Part shown: positions 1 to 6,885 of the stretch, in pieces
Position numbering within the stretch: the stretch's first letter is position 1
Layout: the number at the start of each line of letters is the position of its first letter
DNA from: an uncultured Rhodospirillales bacterium
Lineage (GTDB): Bacteria; Pseudomonadota; Alphaproteobacteria; RF32; CAG-239
DNA length: 7,786 nucleotides
Reading direction: 5' to 3'
Assembly: GCA_902795665.1 (NCBI GenBank)
Contig: CADBMA010000042.1
Coordinates: 1 to 7,786, forward strand
The notes under the pieces: generated by a model
Databases searched by the model: none
Told to the model about the DNA's origin: nothing
The model's input: the letters and a program-made list of their open reading frames with translations, nothing else
Position numbers and translations under genes: made by a program

Positions 1-306
1 AGCAATACCCCTGAAAATCAGGCTGACAACAATTCAGGACAATCACAGCAAAATGCTTCTGATAACAATGAGAACGAATCCCAATCGGAGTCAGAGCAAA
101 ATGTTCCGACCGGTTCGGAACCTGATACCCCAAGTAGCGGAGATGCAATGGCCTCAGGCGGGCAAAGCAAAGATGATATCGGAGAATTTGATGAGCAAAC
201 CCAAGCCCACGAAATGTCTTATCGCAATATTCCGGAAGATGTTGGTGGTTTGCTACGAGCCTTTATTTACAAAGAATATAATAAAAATCGTTATGGAGAT
301 AAATAA
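1..306 (+). CDS. C-terminal tail of a VWA/TPR-type Bat protein (BatB/BatC-like), 5' partial
   Basis: Frame 1 is open from the first base to TAA at 304-306, giving 101 residues of a protein that starts outside the window. The first 75 or so residues are low complexity, rich in Asn, Ser, Gln, Glu and Asp, as expected of a disordered linker. The last 25 residues contain an ordered patch, PEDVGGLLRAFIYKEYNKNR, which resembles the DDPGGLLRxKFxYQ-type ending of proteobacterial inner-membrane VWA/TPR proteins of the Bat operon. The next gene is batD, starting 2 bases after this stop, and this supports the assignment strongly. These proteins are thought to form a membrane complex with BatA, BatD and a MoxR ATPase. 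The VWA and TPR domains are not visible here, so the family call rests on the short tail and the context. BatB versus BatC naming cannot be decided. Confidence 0.72.
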   Translation, partial: SNTPENQADNNSGQSQQNASDNNENESQSESEQNVPTGSEPDTPSSGDAMASGGQSKDDIGEFDEQTQAHEMSYRNIPEDVGGLLRAFIYKEYNKNRYGDK

Positions 307-308
307 AG

Positions 309-2039
309 ATGTTTAAAAATGCGGCAATATTTCTGACTTGTATGATGATAGCTTTTTCTGCACAGGCTGCAAATTTTATAGCTAAGGTTAATCGCAACCC
401 TGTGCCCCTAGGAGAAACGTTTGTCCTAACCTTACAATATGATGGCAATCCAGGAAATTCTGAACCCGATTTATCTCCGCTACACAAAGATTTTACAATT
501 TATTCAGTCGGACGCGACTATCAACACCGCAGCATTAACGGAGTTGTCAGCAACACTTATCAATGGAATGTGGTTATGGCACCAAAAGTAGCGGACAGAG
601 CTATCATTCCGGCCATTATGTTTAAAGATCTCAGCAGTCGTCCGATAGAACTTAAAATTGCCGCAGAAACTGTTGCAGGCAGCAATACTCCAAAATTTTC
701 AATTGGCAGAAGCATAACCAAACACAATCCGTTTGTGCAAGAGCAACTGATTTATACACTGGTTCTGAAAACCACCGAAGAAGTACGCGGCAATATGCCC
801 CAATTTCCAGAAAACGCGAATACAGATTGGGTTATTAAACAGATTGATAATCCTGTTGTCAGCTCCGAGATAGACAATGGCATAGAAACTCGCAAAATAG
901 AAATACGATACGCAATGTTTCCGCAAAAAAGCGGAAAACTTCAAACCCCGGAACTGACATTCAACGGATATTATATTGACAAAAATAAACTTGATAATCG
1001 TTATTTTTCGAGCGTTTTCGGTGGTTTTGCCAGCGATGTTTTTGGACGTATGGGAATGGATCAGTCAATGCAGCGCATCAATTTGACAGCCAAGCCGATA
1101 GAGGTTGATGTTCGTCCGATTCCTGCTATTAATAATGGTGATTGGTGGCTGCCATCTACAAAGGTTGAGATTAATTCTGATTGGCAGGACAAAATTCCGG
1201 CATTCAAAGCCGGTGAGGCGGTTAACCGAAAAATTACACTTATGGCGGCAGGTGTTGCCGATACGCAACTTCCCAAACTGCGCTTTAAGGAACAAAGTGG
1301 CTTGAAACAATATCCTGAAAAGCCTGAATATGCCAGCATTGCAGTTGATAATGGTATAATTTCCAGCATGACGATTAATGTGGTATATATTCCTGAACAC
1401 GGCGGACAAATGACACTTCCGGAAATAGTTGTGCCATGGTACAATATAACAACAAATCAAATGGAAAAAGCAATTCTTCCGGCAGTTAAAATTATGGTTG
1501 ACGGAAAACCGGCTTCTGAGACAATTACTGATAATTTTGCCACCACACCGGAGAAAGCTGAAAACAAAGACATTACAACGTCGGAAAGTAAAAACTATTT
1601 ATCTCTAAAATTTATTTTATCCATTGTTGCATTAGCTTTTGCCACAGGTTTAGGGGTAAGCTGGCTGATTTTGAGATATAATAATTTATCATCAGCCCAA
1701 ATTTCTGCGAAGACTTCAAAAGATGATTTGCAACCATCCTCAAAACACAATCTGAAAAAAGCTTTGCAAGACGGCAACCTTAAAAACATACGCAACGAAA
1801 TATTGTTATGGGCGCGTCAAATCTACCCTGATGAAACGATTCGCAATCTTGAAGATGTGGCTCATGTTTTAGATAGCGAAGAGTTGGGCAAACAATTCAG
1901 ACAGTTAGATAGTGCGCTGTACTCAGACCAAAGTGGTAAAGTTGATATACCTCAACTGTCAAAATTAATGACCAACCTGATGAAAAAACAAAAAGCGAAG
2001 AAATCAGATTCTCCGCTGTTGCCCAGACTGTACAAATAA
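309..2039 (+). CDS. batD: BatD family protein (oxygen-tolerance / Bat operon membrane protein)
   Basis: A 576-residue protein. Residues 1-21 form a signal peptide (short basic start, hydrophobic core, cleavage near AQA/ANF). About 22-400 is a periplasmic, beta-rich region of repeated Ig-like modules. It carries BatD-type patches: a QWNV...IIPA segment ending near residue 102, WWLP at 279-282 followed by the G-E-x-v-x-R-x-I-T-L patch, LPKLRF, YPEKPEY, and VPWYN at 375-379. A single membrane helix lies at about 433-456. It is followed by a cytoplasmic tail of about 120 residues with a helical LKxALQDGNLKNIRNE..LWA segment common in proteobacterial BatD proteins. The start at 309 has a GGAG at 295-298, inside the end of the preceding gene, so translation is probably coupled. 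The role is known only broadly: Bat genes were named for aerotolerance in Bacteroides, and BatD likely acts as a periplasmic-facing partner of BatA/B. The extreme C-terminus is Lys-rich, and its codons overlap a minus-strand terminator. Confidence 0.9.
   Translation: MFKNAAIFLTCMMIAFSAQAANFIAKVNRNPVPLGETFVLTLQYDGNPGNSEPDLSPLHKDFTIYSVGRDYQHRSINGVVSNTYQWNVVMAPKVADRAIIPAIMFKDLSSRPIELKIAAETVAGSNTPKFSIGRSITKHNPFVQEQLIYTLVLKTTEEVRGNMPQFPENANTDWVIKQIDNPVVSSEIDNGIETRKIEIRYAMFPQKSGKLQTPELTFNGYYIDKNKLDNRYFSSVFGGFASDVFGRMGMDQSMQRINLTAKPIEVDVRPIPAINNGDWWLPSTKVEINSDWQDKIPAFKAGEAVNRKITLMAAGVADTQLPKLRFKEQSGLKQYPEKPEYASIAVDNGIISSMTINVVYIPEHGGQMTLPEIVVPWYNITTNQMEKAILPAVKIMVDGKPASETITDNFATTPEKAENKDITTSESKNYLSLKFILSIVALAFATGLGVSWLILRYNNLSSAQISAKTSKDDLQPSSKHNLKKALQDGNLKNIRNEILLWARQIYPDETIRNLEDVAHVLDSEELGKQFRQLDSALYSDQSGKVDIPQLSKLMTNLMKKQKAKKSDSPLLPRLYK
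1983..2016 (-). terminator. Intrinsic terminator of the Sel1-repeat gene, embedded in batD coding sequence
   Basis: On the minus strand an 8-bp stem (GCGGAGAA / TTCTTCGC, one G-U pair) closes a 6-base loop, TCTGAT. It is followed directly by a T-rich run, TTTTTGTTTTTT. Plus-strand coordinates are 1995-2002 and 2009-2016 for the arms and 1983-1994 for the T tract. It begins about 40 bases past the Sel1 gene's stop at 2057, which is a normal position for a terminator. On the plus strand the same bases encode the Lys-rich end of BatD. No similar T-tailed hairpin was seen for batD itself on the plus strand. Confidence 0.72.
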
Positions 2040-2056
2040 TAGGTTAAATTTTGGGG

Positions 2057-3232
2057 TTATTTTTGCGGGGCAGATACATAATCCGCCAAATTTACACCGA
2101 AGGTGCGGTGTACATAATCAGTTATTGCCGTCGGCTTAGATTTAAAACTCTCAGCTGTTTCTTGAGCTTGCAATACTTCTTCAATTTTGAGCTTTTGTTC
2201 CAAAATATCACGTTTTTCCGCAACGTTTGGAGCATCATATACAGATGCAATATTATACCATATATAAGCCTCATATTCATTTTTAGGATAACTGGTTCCG
2301 GCAGATAAGATATCTCCCAGCCACACCATTGAAGGAATATGCCCTTGCTTTGCAGCCTTAACCAGATTTGCAACGGCATTTTTATAGTTACGCGGAGTGC
2401 CTTCGGCATTCATATATCGAAGTGCGAGCTGATATTGTGCTTCATCGTACTGTTCGGCGGCTTTTTTCAGCAAAACAAAAGCCCGCTCATCATTTTTTGC
2501 AATACCATAACCATTATAATAGATCATGCCCATCATATATTGTCCGGTAATATTTCCGCCTTCTGCGGCTTGATTGAACAAACGTACGATTGTGCTTCGC
2601 ATATTGGCATCAATATTTTTAACAGAAGTCAAATATACAAAAGCCAAGTTGACGGACGCTTCATTATTGCCGAGCTGAGCAGCTTTTTCAAACAATTCAA
2701 CTGCTCGTTTTTTATCTTTTTTAACGCCTATTCCGCTAAAATATAGGCTTCCCAGATTATTTAAAGCAATTTTATCATTTTTTTCTGCGGCCATCGAATA
2801 ATACTGAAAAGCTTTTTGCGCATCTTGCTCAAGACCATTTTCGCCATAAAGATACATATATCCGAGGGTCAGGCAGGCATCAACATCTCCTTCGTTTGCC
2901 AAGCGATTAATGCGTTCTTCGTAGCTTTCCTGTGGTTCATCATTTTTGCGAGCCAGTTCTTTGGTCTTATCTTTGCGCAAAAATGAAAAATTCAGAAAAG
3001 AAAAAACACCTTCATCATCTACTTTTTCTTTATCATCTGTTTCTTTTTCAGAAGATAAAGCTTGTTTTTTAGCAGACTCAACATCAGACCAAGTTTCTTG
3101 TTTTTCAGATTTTTGGACATCTTGTTTTTTTGTTTCTTCACCAAAAAGATCAATCAAAGACAAATCATCGTCAGCATATGCGGTAGATACGCTGACTGCA
3201 CAAACAAAAAGCATTGCGATGTATTTAATCAT
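2057..3232 (-). CDS. Exported Sel1-repeat (SLR/TPR-like) protein
   Basis: A 391-residue protein with a clear signal peptide (residues 1-20, ending AYA before DDD). It probably acts in the periplasm or outside the cell. Residues 30-105 are charged and low complexity (Lys, Glu, Asp, Ser), probably a disordered linker. From about 115 to 335 there are six Sel1-like repeats of 35-39 residues, with the usual pattern of a LGxxYxxGxGVxxD stretch followed by A..xxxKAAxxG. The clearest are at 152-189 and 228-263. The third repeat (190-227) is degenerate in its turn. The last repeat ends EAYIWYNIAS, followed by a helical RDxLEQKL...AQ tail typical of SLR proteins. Sel1 repeats are protein-protein interaction scaffolds, so a partner cannot be named from sequence. 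The start at 3232 has GAGG 8 bases upstream, and an out-of-frame ATG overlaps just before it. The gene is convergent with batD (17-base gap) and divergent from uup. Confidence 0.87.
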   Translation of the reverse strand: MIKYIAMLFVCAVSVSTAYADDDLSLIDLFGEETKKQDVQKSEKQETWSDVESAKKQALSSEKETDDKEKVDDEGVFSFLNFSFLRKDKTKELARKNDEPQESYEERINRLANEGDVDACLTLGYMYLYGENGLEQDAQKAFQYYSMAAEKNDKIALNNLGSLYFSGIGVKKDKKRAVELFEKAAQLGNNEASVNLAFVYLTSVKNIDANMRSTIVRLFNQAAEGGNITGQYMMGMIYYNGYGIAKNDERAFVLLKKAAEQYDEAQYQLALRYMNAEGTPRNYKNAVANLVKAAKQGHIPSMVWLGDILSAGTSYPKNEYEAYIWYNIASVYDAPNVAEKRDILEQKLKIEEVLQAQETAESFKSKPTAITDYVHRTFGVNLADYVSAPQK

Positions 3233-3263
3233 ATCATATTCCTCAAAAATGTTTCTTATTGCT

Positions 3264-3291
3264 ATAATATACGTTTTTCGGCGATGTTCAA
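3264..3291 (-). promoter_or_regulatory. Candidate sigma-70-type promoter of the Sel1-repeat gene
   Basis: Reading the minus strand, TTGAAC (plus 3286-3291, 4 of 6 matches to TTGACA) is followed after 16 bases by TATTAT (plus 3264-3269, 5 of 6 matches to TATAAT). The start codon at 3232 lies about 31 bases downstream of the -10 box, leaving room for a short leader with the GAGG ribosome site. Assigned by eye only. The region is AT-rich, so chance matches are possible. Confidence 0.5.
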
Positions 3292-3331
3292 ACTTTTTTA
3301 TTAAATATCTTTATTTTTGCGGCAAACACGA

Positions 3332-3337
3332 TATAAT
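3332..3337 (+). promoter_or_regulatory. Candidate -10 box for the ABC-F gene
   Basis: A perfect TATAAT lies 28 bases before the ATG at 3365. No good -35 box sits at 16-18 bases upstream (TTTATT at 3310-3315 is the nearest, 3 of 6 matches). If real, it places the transcript start near 3344, which rules out the in-frame TTG at 3317 as a start codon. The 132-base gap 3233-3364 therefore holds two divergent promoters and nothing else I can identify. Confidence 0.45.
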
Positions 3338-3354
3338 CTCTGCGATTTAACAAT

Positions 3355-3360
3355 AGAGGA
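3355..3360 (+). promoter_or_regulatory. Ribosome binding site fixing the ABC-F start at 3365
   Basis: AGAGGA ends 4 bases before ATG 3365. The open frame extends upstream to a TTG at 3317, but that start has no Shine-Dalgarno match and would add 16 residues overlapping the TATAAT box. The ATG gives a protein that begins just before the usual first strand of an ABC-F domain (IYTLKDIKLRFG). Confidence 0.75.
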
Positions 3361-3364
3361 AAAA

Positions 3365-5167
3365 ATGCCGGCTTTTGAACCGCCCATATATACATTAAAA
3401 GACATTAAACTGCGTTTTGGCACCAATCAGCTTTTTCGCGGAATAGATTTGTATGTCAATCGCGGTGACAAAATATCCCTGGTAGGGCGTAATGGTTCCG
3501 GAAAATCGACATTGCTGAAGATTATTGCCGGCATTCAAGAACCAGATGACGGAGAAATTTTTATCCAGCCCGGAGTCAGCATTGGTTATATGCCGCAAGA
3601 TGCAGATTTAAGCGAATATAAAACTCTGCGCGATGTAGTCCGTTCCGGTTTGCCTGATACAGATGAAAATTTGGAATACAAAGCGCAGATGCTGATTGAT
3701 CAGTTAGAAATTTCTGCGGATCAAAGTCCAGAGTTTTCATCAGGAGGAGAGCGGCGCAAGGCAACATTGGCCAAGGCTTTGGTTGCCGAACCGGATATTT
3801 TGCTGCTTGATGAGCCCACCAACCACTTAGATATGCCGACAATTGAGTTTTTAGAAAAAGTAATTGCCGCCTATATCGGCGCTGTTATCGTCATCAGCCA
3901 TGACCGTCGTTTTTTGTGTAATATTTCACGCACCACTTTTTGGCTTGATCGCGGAATTATGCACCGCAACAACAAGAGTTTTGCCCATTTTGAAGAATGG
4001 CAAGACCAGATGATTGAGCAAGAAATTATCGCTCAAAAAAATTTGAACAAAAAGCTGGCCGAAGAAACCGAATGGCTGCATAAAGGGGTAACCGCGCGCC
4101 GCCGCCGCAATCAAGGACGCCTGCGCCGCCTTTTACAACTGCGCCAAGAACGCCGTGAACAAATCAAACAAATCGGCTCTGTTAACATGGAAGTCGAAAA
4201 TACGGCATGGAAATCCAAATTGGTTATTGAGGCTAAACACATCAGCAAAAGTTTTAACACTCGCAGCATTGTTAAAGATTTTTCAACCAAAATTATTCGC
4301 GGCAACCGTATTGGTATTGTTGGCCCGAATGGCGCCGGCAAAACCACGCTGATTAAATTGTTAACCAAAAAACTTGAGCCCGATTCGGGGTTCGTCCGCA
4401 TCGGAAAAAATTTACAAGAAGCTTATTTTGACCAAAATCGTTTCACTCTCAATCCGCAGAAAACTTTGTGGCAAACCCTATGCGATGAAGGAGATCATAT
4501 ATGGGTGCGTGGTTCATATCGCCATGTAGTTGCGTATCTGAAAGATTTTTTATTTACGCCCGATCAAGCAAAATCTCCGGTTGCAGCACTTTCCGGAGGC
4601 GAAAAAAATCGCTTAATGCTGGCAAAAGTTCTGGCTCAGCCCTCCAATTTTTTGCTGCTTGACGAGCCTACCAACGATTTGGATATGGATACCTTGGATT
4701 TATTGCAAGAAATGCTTAGCGATTACGACGGTACAATGATTTTGGTCAGTCATGACCGTGATTTCTTAGATAAATTGGTTACCTCCATTTTTTATATGAA
4801 GGGCGATGGCACAGTCATTGAGCATGTTGGCAGTTACAGTGATTTGCTTGAAAAACAAAAACCCCAAGAAACATCAGGATTCGCAAAAAACAAATCAGCC
4901 CCCAAAGCTGAGAAGCCCAAAATAATAAACACTCGCAAGCTTACATACAATCAACAAAGATTGTTGCAGGTTTTGCCTTCACAGATTGAGGAAATTGAGA
5001 AAAAAATAGCCAATATCACGGAACAGCTTGCTGATGCTGATTTATATCAAAAAGACCGCGAAAAATTCTTTACACTCACCGATGAGCTCAAAGAAATGGA
5101 AAACCAGAAATCTGAGGCTGAAAATCAGTGGTTGGAAATCTCGCTTTTGGCTGAAGAAATCAGCTGA
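3365..5167 (+). CDS. uup: ABC-F family ATPase, Uup type
   Basis: A 600-residue soluble protein with two ABC ATPase domains and no membrane segment, hence ABC-F. Domain 1 has Walker A GRNGSGKST (41-49), signature SSGGE (125-129), Walker B ILLLDEP (145-151) and switch His in SHD (178-180). Domain 2 has Walker A GPNGAGKTT (320-328), signature LSGGE (409-413), Walker B FLLLDEP (429-435) and SHD (462-464). All catalytic residues look intact. The linker at 235-265 contains EWLHKGVTARRRRNQGR, the basic, Arg-rich element characteristic of Uup rather than EttA or YheS. The C-terminal 520-600 is a charged coiled coil, as in the Uup C-terminal domain. ABC-F proteins bind the ribosomal E site and modulate translation; Uup has also been linked to ribosome function and precise transposon excision in E. 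coli. It is monocistronic here. The stop codon abuts that of the convergent HAD gene. Confidence 0.93.
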   Translation: MPAFEPPIYTLKDIKLRFGTNQLFRGIDLYVNRGDKISLVGRNGSGKSTLLKIIAGIQEPDDGEIFIQPGVSIGYMPQDADLSEYKTLRDVVRSGLPDTDENLEYKAQMLIDQLEISADQSPEFSSGGERRKATLAKALVAEPDILLLDEPTNHLDMPTIEFLEKVIAAYIGAVIVISHDRRFLCNISRTTFWLDRGIMHRNNKSFAHFEEWQDQMIEQEIIAQKNLNKKLAEETEWLHKGVTARRRRNQGRLRRLLQLRQERREQIKQIGSVNMEVENTAWKSKLVIEAKHISKSFNTRSIVKDFSTKIIRGNRIGIVGPNGAGKTTLIKLLTKKLEPDSGFVRIGKNLQEAYFDQNRFTLNPQKTLWQTLCDEGDHIWVRGSYRHVVAYLKDFLFTPDQAKSPVAALSGGEKNRLMLAKVLAQPSNFLLLDEPTNDLDMDTLDLLQEMLSDYDGTMILVSHDRDFLDKLVTSIFYMKGDGTVIEHVGSYSDLLEKQKPQETSGFAKNKSAPKAEKPKIINTRKLTYNQQRLLQVLPSQIEEIEKKIANITEQLADADLYQKDREKFFTLTDELKEMENQKSEAENQWLEISLLAEEIS

Positions 5168-6034
5168 TTACCAACGCAAATTAGAAATTACATAGTCAGG
5201 AAAAGCGCCGCACGATGTTGCCAACTCGCGTGTTTTGGTAACATCGGGAATATACCCCTCACCAAGATAATTAACATGAATGCCCTTGCTGACTAAAATG
5301 CTGGCAATTCCGACATTATTGGCGGCCTTAATATCCACGGGCATACTATCCCCAATCATCAAAATGCGTTGCGGCTCAACAGCTTTATAATCTTCCAAAG
5401 CGTATTGAAGCATAGTTTTGTCTGGTTTGCCGACGGTCATAATTTTACCCCCCAGAATAGCATATTGTTCGGCAAAGGCGCCGGCGGCTGTGCATATTTC
5501 TCCACCCAAAAAAGCAGATATATCATTGCCGATGCACAGCATAGGAATTCCCAAACTGGCCGAATGTCCCAAAATATCAACACAATCTTGAGATATCCCC
5601 TCAGCAGAAGCAGGATGTCCAATATACAAAAAGTCGGCACGTGTAGGGTTTTCAACACTTTGATAGCCCAAATTTTCAAAAACACCGCTATCAGAATTAT
5701 CTCCCAGATTATAATAAACCTTACCGAGCGCAGCATATTTGTCGCTTTTTGCTCGCAGCTGAAAATGCAACACTTCACCCATTGTAATAATATTATTGAA
5801 CAAGCGCGGCGAAATTTCTGCAGCATACATTTTATCCGCCAGTTCGGCTAAGCGCATAGGGGTATTGCTCAATAAAACAACTTGTTTTCCGTTTTTACGG
5901 AGTCGCAGCAGAGCTTCAATTGCTTCCGGCTTAAAATTTATTCCGTCATAAATCACTCCGTTCAGTCCGCAAACAAAGACATCATGGGCATCCATGAGTT
6001 TTGAGATATTAACGATAGGTTTAATCATTTTCAT
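5168..6034 (-). CDS. HAD superfamily IIA (NagD-like, TIGR01459-type) protein lacking the motif I nucleophile
   Basis: A 288-residue protein with the layout of class IIA HAD phosphatases. Motif II is VLLSNT (Ser56), motif III is the GKPDK Lys203, and motif IV is MIGDSMPVDIKAA (Asp229, Asp234). The C2 cap lies between motifs II and III. It resembles the TIGR01459 subfamily, which I recall as mostly alphaproteobacterial, with a YDVxLCDVWGVxHxG start. Here that segment reads HDVFVCGLNGVIYDG, so the nucleophilic Asp is Gly23 and the +2 position is Asn25. The family's phosphatase chemistry would not be expected to work, so a binding or regulatory role is possible. It sits 64 bases downstream of the TatD gene on the same strand and is probably cotranscribed. 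The ribosome site is weak; ATG 6034 or the ATG two codons later could be the start. The true substrate is unknown. Confidence 0.85.
   Translation of the reverse strand: MKMIKPIVNISKLMDAHDVFVCGLNGVIYDGINFKPEAIEALLRLRKNGKQVVLLSNTPMRLAELADKMYAAEISPRLFNNIITMGEVLHFQLRAKSDKYAALGKVYYNLGDNSDSGVFENLGYQSVENPTRADFLYIGHPASAEGISQDCVDILGHSASLGIPMLCIGNDISAFLGGEICTAAGAFAEQYAILGGKIMTVGKPDKTMLQYALEDYKAVEPQRILMIGDSMPVDIKAANNVGIASILVSKGIHVNYLGEGYIPDVTKTRELATSCGAFPDYVISNLRW
5213..5246 (+). other. Hairpin at the 3' end of the ABC-F transcript, inside the HAD gene
   Basis: CGATGTTGCCAA (5213-5224) pairs with TTGGTAACATCG (5235-5246): a 12-bp stem with one G-U pair and a 10-base loop. It lies 45 bases after the uup stop. 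The odd pair is G-U in plus-strand RNA but C-A in minus-strand RNA, so the structure is complete only in the plus (uup) transcript. No T-run follows, so it is not a standard intrinsic terminator. It could be a 3'-end stabilising or factor-dependent stop structure, or chance. Confidence 0.4.
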
Positions 6035-6056
6035 AGCATTTCAACCGTAAAACTTG

Positions 6057-6092
6057 TTTAATACCTGTCCAATATAACCCATCAGTATTAAA
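6057..6092. repeat. Inverted repeat in the tatD-HAD intergenic gap
   Basis: TTTAATAC (6057-6064) and GTATTAAA (6085-6092) are perfect 8-base inverted arms. The pairing continues inwards by TG/CA if one C is bulged, giving 10 pairs around a 15-base loop. It fills much of the 64-base gap 6035-6098 between the two minus-strand genes. The stem is AT-rich and weak. On the plus strand a T-rich stretch (TTTGTTTTAATTT) follows; on the minus strand only CAAGTTTTA follows. It may be an mRNA processing or weak attenuation element, or a dyad operator. Confidence 0.4.
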
Positions 6093-6098
6093 TTTGTT

Positions 6099-6842
6099 TT
6101 AATTTATGCCAATGAAATTTATAGAATTATCATAAATTTGCTTTGCCAGTTCATCGGCGTCAGTTTTTCTGATTTCTGCCCACATTTTAATCATCTGCGG
6201 AATAAATAGCGGTGTAGATATTGCTTCTTTGGGCAAAGGTTGGTATGGACCGTCGCTTTCTGCCAATATTCGATTGAGCGGAATGTCGCGGATAATTTTT
6301 TCCGCATCGCGGTTTTTAAAAATCGAAGCCCCTAGAGATACATACCCTCCATAGCGCAAAATTTCTTTCATTTGCTCATATCTGCCGTTAAAAGAATGAA
6401 ACATAAATTTGGGGGGCAAAATTTTTTGATATTCTGGCAGCATTGAGCCGTATTTCACGGCATGAATTATTGCCGGTCGTTGTTTTTCTTTAGCAATTTC
6501 CAACTGCATAACAAAATATTTTCTTTGGAGTTCTGCCTCGGGTTTCAGTCCATCAATCCCCACTTCGCCCACCGGTGCTGATGGAAAATCTTGCAAATAC
6601 GCCTGCAACAGTTCAGCAAAATTTTCATCTGCAGCGCCAACTTTCCACGGATGCAGACCAAAAGCCGGTACAATCAAGTCCGGATATTTTCTTGCATAAT
6701 CGGCAACAAGCGGCCAATCTTGCGGCATGGTTCCGTTGCACAGCATTTTTTTCAATCCGCATTTTTGCGCTTTTTTAACCATATCTGTTGCATATTGTTG
6801 GTTATAATCTTGCAAATGAATATGCAAATCGATAAAATTCAT
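6099..6842 (-). CDS. TatD family metal-dependent hydrolase (DNase-like)
   Basis: A 247-residue TIM-barrel amidohydrolase-type protein. The metal ligands expected for TatD are present: DLHIHL (His7, His9), VGEVGID (Glu93), IIHAV (His127), FHSFNG (His149) and ILAESDGPY (Asp197). FGLHPW at 61-66 is a further family patch. TatD proteins are two-metal hydrolases; E. coli TatD has 3'-5' exonuclease activity and some members act in other reactions, so the substrate here is not certain. The length is slightly below the usual 255-265. The start at 6842 gives the canonical beta-strand just before HxH; the ribosome site is weak (GAAAG about 10 bases upstream). It is divergent from alr, and the HAD gene follows on the same strand, so tatD is likely the first gene of a two-gene unit. 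Which TatD paralogue it is cannot be decided, so no symbol is given. Confidence 0.9.
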   Translation of the reverse strand: MNFIDLHIHLQDYNQQYATDMVKKAQKCGLKKMLCNGTMPQDWPLVADYARKYPDLIVPAFGLHPWKVGAADENFAELLQAYLQDFPSAPVGEVGIDGLKPEAELQRKYFVMQLEIAKEKQRPAIIHAVKYGSMLPEYQKILPPKFMFHSFNGRYEQMKEILRYGGYVSLGASIFKNRDAEKIIRDIPLNRILAESDGPYQPLPKEAISTPLFIPQMIKMWAEIRKTDADELAKQIYDNSINFIGIN

Positions 6843-6873
6843 TGTTTTCTGGCTTTCAATTAATTTAAGATAT

Positions 6874-6885
6874 AAGGATGATAGG
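6874..6885 (+). promoter_or_regulatory. Ribosome binding site region of alr
   Basis: AAGGA at 6874-6878 lies 12 bases before ATG 6891, rather far, and a shorter AGG at 6883-6885 lies 5 bases before it. Either could serve. An out-of-frame ATG at 6878 overlaps the first of these and opens a 21-codon frame ending at 6943, inside alr. The 6891 start is chosen because its product begins at the normal N-terminus of alanine racemase. Confidence 0.4.

Noticed and set aside
1061..1460. Long minus-strand open frames opposite batD
   Set aside because: They are shadows of the batD coding frame, with no ribosome site and Cys/Ile-rich, non-protein-like composition.
2093..2112. Perfect 7-bp hairpin TACACCG / CGGTGTA as a batD terminator
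   Set aside because: No T-run follows on either strand, and the bases encode the conserved-looking end of the Sel1 protein; chance is as likely.
3317..3364. In-frame TTG start extending the ABC-F protein by 16 residues
   Set aside because: No ribosome site, the added residues do not look like the family N-terminus, and a TATAAT box lies inside the extension; ATG 3365 has AGAGGA upstream.
5150..5164. Short GCTGA / TCAGC hairpin overlapping the uup end as a terminator
   Set aside because: Only 5 strong pairs and no T-run on either strand.
5369..5851. 160-codon plus-strand open frame opposite the HAD gene
   Set aside because: Antisense shadow of a gene with clear HAD motifs; its translation resembles no protein family and it lacks a start signal.
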